From Frankiales bacterium (GTDB lineage Bacteria; Actinomycetota; Actinomycetes; Mycobacteriales; SCTD01): 8,710 bases of DNA. The stretch is from the NCBI GenBank assembly GCA_025464915.1, contig JAODNF010000267.1:1-8710 (forward strand). The letters are read 5' to 3'. Both the position numbers and the translations under genes were made by a program. Below, in pieces: positions 6,317-8,710 of the stretch. The notes under the pieces were generated by a model. That model saw only the letters and a list, made by a program, of their open reading frames with translations. It ran no database searches and had not been told where the DNA came from. Position 1 is the first letter of the stretch. Each line of letters opens with the position of its first letter.

Positions 6317-6338
6317 CCCGTGTGACCTGGCACACGGG
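6317..6338. promoter_or_regulatory. Perfect dyad, candidate operator between two divergent promoters
   Basis: CCCGTGTG (6317-6324), a 6-bp spacer and CACACGGG (6331-6338) form a perfect 8-bp-arm inverted repeat; an extra CA/TG pair flanks it if one G is bulged. It lies 15 bp upstream of the ECF -35 element and 10 bp upstream of the bldG -35 element, where an activator or repressor dimer could affect both. The spacing does not match a CRP site (TGTGA-N6-TCACA). Confidence 0.5.
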
Positions 6339-6348
6339 GTGGCCAGGG

Positions 6349-6374
6349 GGTTAGATCGTGATGGCCACGGGTAC
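6349..6374 (+). promoter_or_regulatory. SigB/SigF-like promoter upstream of bldG
   Basis: GGTT (6349-6352), 16 bp, then GGGTAC (6369-6374). This fits the GNNT-N14-16-GGGTAC/T pattern reported for Streptomyces SigB-type sigma factors and the GTTT/GGGTA type of mycobacterial SigF. The transcript would start near 6381, leaving about 45 nt before the bldG GTG. BldG-like antagonists release SigB/SigH-type factors, so this could be a positive feedback loop. Confidence 0.5.
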
Positions 6375-6427
6375 GGGCGGCGCAACGCGAACCCGACCGT
6401 GGGAACGAACTTCTGGAGGAGCACGCC

Positions 6428-6769
6428 GTGGACCTGTCCCTGGAGAACCGCACCGAGGGTGACCGCACCGTGGTCGAGGTCGGCGGGGAGATCGACGTCT
6501 ACACCGCCCCCAAGCTGCGCGAGAAGCTCATCGACCTCGTGAGCGCCGGCAACTACCACCTGGTGGTGGACATGGAGGCCGTGGAGTTCCTCGACTCGAC
6601 CGGGCTGGGCGTCCTCGTCGGCGGGCTCAAGCGCGTCCGGGCGCACGAGGGCAGCCTGCGCCTGGTGTGCACGCAGGAGCGGATCCTGAAGATCTTCCGC
6701 ATCACCGGTCTGACGAAGGTGTTCCCGATCCACGCCAGCGTGGCCGAGGCCGTCGCCGCCACCGACTGA
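6428..6769 (+). CDS. bldG: BldG-type anti-sigma factor antagonist (STAS domain)
   Basis: A 113-residue single STAS-domain protein. Such antagonists bind an anti-sigma factor in the unphosphorylated state and free the sigma factor; phosphorylation of a conserved serine switches them off. It matches Streptomyces BldG, as remembered, almost end to end: the blocks VGGEIDVYTAPKLRE (18-32), YHLVVDME (43-50), FLDSTGLGVLVGGLKRVRAH (54-73), ILKIFRITGLTKVFPIH (86-102) and the AVAATD end. The phosphorylatable serine is Ser57 in DSTGLG. In Streptomyces BldG is needed for aerial growth, antibiotic production and SigH activity. The start is a GTG at 6428 with GGAGGAG 6 nt upstream, which yields the family's MDLSL N-terminus. 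It is followed 9 nt later by the RsbW-like gene. A SigB/SigF-like promoter lies upstream. No anti-sigma kinase of normal type and no SigB/SigH-type sigma gene is in the window, so other partners must be elsewhere. Confidence 0.95.
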   Translation: MDLSLENRTEGDRTVVEVGGEIDVYTAPKLREKLIDLVSAGNYHLVVDMEAVEFLDSTGLGVLVGGLKRVRAHEGSLRLVCTQERILKIFRITGLTKVFPIHASVAEAVAATD

Positions 6770-6778
6770 CGCACGAGG

Positions 6779-7210
6779 TTGCCCACTGTCGAGCTGCTCC
6801 TGTCGCCGCAGCCGCACCACGTCCGTACCGCTCGGCTCGTCGGTGTCGCTGCCGCGCGCCGGGCCGGCCTGCCCGACGAGCTCGTCGACGAGCTCCGCTG
6901 GGCTCTCGGCGAGGCCTGTTCCCGTGCCGTGGCGCTGCACGCCGCCCATGCGCCGGACGTTCCCGTGCGGGTCGTGCTGCGCGACGACCCGACGGGGCTG
7001 GTGGTCGAGGTCGTCGACGTGGGCCCGGAGGGACTGCCGGTGGACGACACCGACCCCGCGGCGCTGTTCGACGGCGAGTCCGTCGACCCCCGCGTGTCGC
7101 TCGCCGTCCTCGGTGGCCTCGTCGACGACATGGAGGTGCTGCCCGGTCCGGGGGGCACCACCGTCCGGCTCCGCTGGCCGCTGCCCGCCCGGGTGTCTGG
7201 TCTGTCCTAG
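6779..7210 (+). CDS. RsbW-like (GHKL) protein with degenerate ATP site, partner of BldG
   Basis: A 143-residue protein in the place of the gene that follows bldG in Streptomyces (SCO3548, from memory), whose product interacts antagonistically with BldG. The N-terminus (VELLLSPQPHHVRTARLVGV, 4-23) and ELRWALGEACSRAVALH (38-54) match the helical part of RsbW/SpoIIAB-type anti-sigma kinases. VEVVDVGPEG (76-85) is the G1-box region and GGTTVRLRWPL (125-135) the final strand. The N-box Asn is replaced by Arg49, and the second glycine-rich box is nearly gone (SLAVLGGLVDDMEV, 107-120). ATP binding and kinase activity are therefore doubtful, and it may act by binding alone. The only reasonable start is TTG 6779, because the bldG TGA lies in the same frame four codons upstream. 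GAGG abuts the TTG, so translation probably depends on coupling to bldG. The next gene begins 120 nt downstream. Confidence 0.82.
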   Translation: MPTVELLLSPQPHHVRTARLVGVAAARRAGLPDELVDELRWALGEACSRAVALHAAHAPDVPVRVVLRDDPTGLVVEVVDVGPEGLPVDDTDPAALFDGESVDPRVSLAVLGGLVDDMEVLPGPGGTTVRLRWPLPARVSGLS

Positions 7211-7231
7211 AACCGGTTGCAGCGTGCCGGT

Positions 7232-7260
7232 GTGAAGCACAACACAGGAGCCTGTAACCT
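7232..7260 (+). promoter_or_regulatory. Weak candidate promoter for hppA
   Basis: TAACCT (7255-7260) fits a TAnnnT -10 element. GTGAAG (7232-7237), 17 bp upstream, is a poor -35. Transcription from here would include both hairpins that precede hppA. The alternative is readthrough from bldG. Confidence 0.25.
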
Positions 7261-7270
7261 GCTCGCGCCC

Positions 7271-7312
7271 GGCCGCTCGAGAGTCGAGGCGGCCCCGCGG
7301 GCATGAGCCCGC
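7271..7312 (+). other. Two consecutive hairpins in the leader before hppA
   Basis: Hairpin 1 pairs GGCCGC (7271-7276) with GCGGCC (7289-7294), then TCGA (7277-7280) with TCGA (7284-7287) past a single bulged G, leaving a 3-nt loop. Hairpin 2 is a perfect 6-bp stem, GCGGGC (7297-7302) and GCCCGC (7307-7312), with loop ATGA. Only 2 nt separate them, and hairpin 2 ends 8 nt before the AGGAGG of hppA (7321-7326). They could terminate the bldG transcript, attenuate hppA or control access to its ribosome binding site. No T-run follows. Confidence 0.55.
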
Positions 7313-7330
7313 TCCTACACAGGAGGACGC

Positions 7331-8710
7331 GTGTCCGCAGTGCACCTTGCGGCCGACTCGAGCGGACTGCCTTCAGTGCTGTCCGGCGACAAGCCGTTGC
7401 TCTACCTCATCCTCGCCCTCTCGGTCGTGGCGCTGGGCTTCGCCGGGCTGTTCGCCCGGCAGGTCATCAGCGCCGACCAGGGCCCCGAGAAGATGCGCGA
7501 GATCAGCCGCGCCGTCCAGGAGGGCGCGGCGGCGTACCTCAACCGGCAGTTCCGCACCCTGGCGGCGTTCGCCGTCCTGGTGTTCGGCCTGCTGTTCCTG
7601 CTGCCGGGTGACACCGACGTCAAGGTCGGGCGCTCGATCTTCTTCGCGGTCGGTGCGGTCTTCTCCGCGCTCGTGGGCTTCATCGGCATGACCCTCGCGA
7701 CGCGCGCCAACGTCCGCGTCGCCCACGCCGCCAACACCGTAGGCAGCAAGCCCGCGCTGCGCATCGCCTTCCGCTCAGGCGGCACCGTCGGCATGCTCAC
7801 GGTCGGCCTCGGCCTGTTCGGCGCCACCCTGGTGCTGCTCGTCTTCAACGAGAAGGCCCCCGAGGTCCTCGAGGGCTTCGGCTTCGGCGCGGCGCTCCTC
7901 GCGATGTTCATGCGCGTCGGCGGCGGCATCTTCACCAAGGCCGCGGACGTCGGTGCCGACCTGGTCGGCAAGGTGGAGCAGGGCATCCCCGAGGACGACG
8001 CCCGCAACGCCGCGACCATCGCCGACAACGTCGGCGACAACGTCGGTGACTGCGCCGGCATGGCGGCTGACCTGTTCGAGTCCTACGCCGTGACCCTCGT
8101 CGCCGCCCTGATCCTGGGCCAGGCCGCCTTCGGCTCGCAGGGCCTGGTGCTGCCGCTCATCATCCCGGCCATCGGCGTCATCACCGCGCTCGTCGGCATC
8201 TACGCGACCGCCCCGCGCGACGGTGACAAGAACGGCCTGACCGCCATCAACCGCGGCTTCTTCATCAGCGCGATCGTGTCGGCCGGGCTCGTGGCGGCGG
8301 CAGTCTTCACGTACCTGCCCGGCTCCTACGACAGCAGCGACTGGAAGGGCCGGCTGCCGGACGACATCGCCCGGCTCGGCGGCGACCCGCGCTGGTTCGC
8401 CCTCGGCGCCGTCGTCATCGGCATCGTGCTGGCCGCGGCCATCCAGGTCCTCACCGGCTACTTCACGGAGACCGACCGCAAGCCGGTCCGCGAGATCGGC
8501 AAGAGCTCGCTCACCGGTGCCGCGACCGTCGTGCTCGCGGGCATCTCGGTCGGCCTCGAGTCGGCCGTCTACTCCGCCATCCTCATCGGCGGCGCCGTCT
8601 ACGCGGCGTTCCTGCTGGGCTCGGGCGTCGCCACGCTCGCGCTGTTCGCGGTGGCGCTCGCCGGCACCGGACTGCTCACCACCGTCGGCGTCATCGTCGC
8701 GATGGACACC
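7331..8710 (+). CDS. hppA: Membrane-bound proton-translocating pyrophosphatase (5' part, cut by window end)
   Basis: The first 460 residues of an H+-PPase, which splits pyrophosphate to phosphate and uses the energy to move protons across the membrane. Family members are about 700-800 residues, so roughly 60% is present. The first helix is at about 23-43 and several more hydrophobic segments follow. The substrate site is clear: DVGADLVGKVE (206-216), GIPEDDARNAATIADNVGDN (218-237) and VGDCAGMAADLFESY (238-252), with the Asp residues that bind magnesium-pyrophosphate. The frame stays open to the last base, just after VGVIVAMDT. The later GNTT(K/A) motif that separates potassium-dependent from independent enzymes is outside the window, so that type cannot be decided. 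The start is a GTG at 7331 with AGGAGG (7321-7326) 4 nt upstream; an in-frame GTG at 7340 is less well placed. It follows the bldG pair, as recalled for Streptomyces, and is preceded by two hairpins. Confidence 0.95.
   Translation, partial: MSAVHLAADSSGLPSVLSGDKPLLYLILALSVVALGFAGLFARQVISADQGPEKMREISRAVQEGAAAYLNRQFRTLAAFAVLVFGLLFLLPGDTDVKVGRSIFFAVGAVFSALVGFIGMTLATRANVRVAHAANTVGSKPALRIAFRSGGTVGMLTVGLGLFGATLVLLVFNEKAPEVLEGFGFGAALLAMFMRVGGGIFTKAADVGADLVGKVEQGIPEDDARNAATIADNVGDNVGDCAGMAADLFESYAVTLVAALILGQAAFGSQGLVLPLIIPAIGVITALVGIYATAPRDGDKNGLTAINRGFFISAIVSAGLVAAAVFTYLPGSYDSSDWKGRLPDDIARLGGDPRWFALGAVVIGIVLAAAIQVLTGYFTETDRKPVREIGKSSLTGAATVVLAGISVGLESAVYSAILIGGAVYAAFLLGSGVATLALFAVALAGTGLLTTVGVIVAMDT

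Larger units (their letters stand above)
6236..6427. promoter_or_regulatory. Divergent control region between the ECF sigma gene and bldG
   Basis: These 192 bp have no credible gene of their own. Read outward from the middle: a perfect dyad (6317-6338); toward the sigma gene, an ECF-like promoter (6274-6301), a tandem 11-bp repeat (6250-6271) and its Shine-Dalgarno (6244-6250); toward bldG, a SigB/SigF-like promoter (6349-6374) and its Shine-Dalgarno (6415-6421). Each element is listed separately. Confidence 0.8.

Noticed and set aside
6321..6334. CRP/FNR-type operator (TGTG...CACA) before bldG
   Set aside because: The half-sites are 6 bp apart rather than the 8 bp expected between TGTG and CACA in TGTGA-N6-TCACA, so only a generic dyad is reported.
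6299..7345. Long minus-strand open frame (348 codons) opposite bldG and its partner
   Set aside because: It is the reverse-strand shadow of two well recognised plus-strand genes, has no recognisable domain, and runs through the divergent control region.
1..8710. tRNA, rRNA, insertion sequences, integrase or attachment sites
   Set aside because: None was seen on reading; the window is densely filled with protein genes of uniform high GC and shows no terminal repeats or transposase motifs.

Overview
The window looks like chromosome from a high-GC actinobacterium. GC is about 70%, third codon positions are almost all G or C, and GTG starts are common. It carries a near-textbook BldG, a class E-type sortase and an actinobacterial SigE-family ECF sigma factor. 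The genus cannot be fixed from the sequence; a Streptomyces or Nocardioides relative would fit.

Layout. (1) Positions 1-73 are probably the 3' tail of an unseen upstream gene, and 74-276 is intergenic. (2) A plus-strand two-gene operon (277-2288) encodes a class E-type sortase and a secreted, Ser/Thr/Gly-rich surface protein anchored by a C-terminal membrane helix; the two genes overlap by 4 nt. (3) A nested hairpin at 2302-2347 separates this operon from a convergent minus-strand cluster. (4) That cluster, in transcription order, is an ECF sigma factor (6235-5717), a single-pass membrane protein that may be its anti-sigma factor (5724-5035), an MrfA/Hrq1-type DEAD/DEAH helicase (5011-2732) and a small two-helix membrane protein (2699-2355). 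Gaps are 32 nt or less, so it may be one transcript. (5) Divergent from the sigma factor, a plus-strand cluster holds bldG (6428-6769), a degenerate GHKL/RsbW-like partner gene (6779-7210) and the start of hppA, a proton-pumping pyrophosphatase (from 7331, cut by the window end).

The helicase / bldG / RsbW-like / hppA order resembles, from memory, the bldG neighbourhood of Streptomyces. The ECF sigma factor and its membrane partner sit as a two-gene block between the helicase and bldG.

The most interesting piece is the 192-bp divergent control region (6236-6427). It contains an ECF-type promoter (TGAACC-N16-CGTCAG) facing the sigma gene and a SigB/SigF-type promoter (GGTT-N16-GGGTAC) facing bldG. 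Between them is a perfect 8-bp-arm dyad that could serve both, and an 11-bp tandem repeat lies at the predicted ECF transcription start. Together these suggest a regulatory switch joining an autoregulated ECF sigma/anti-sigma pair to a BldG-type partner-switching module. All promoter assignments are by eye.
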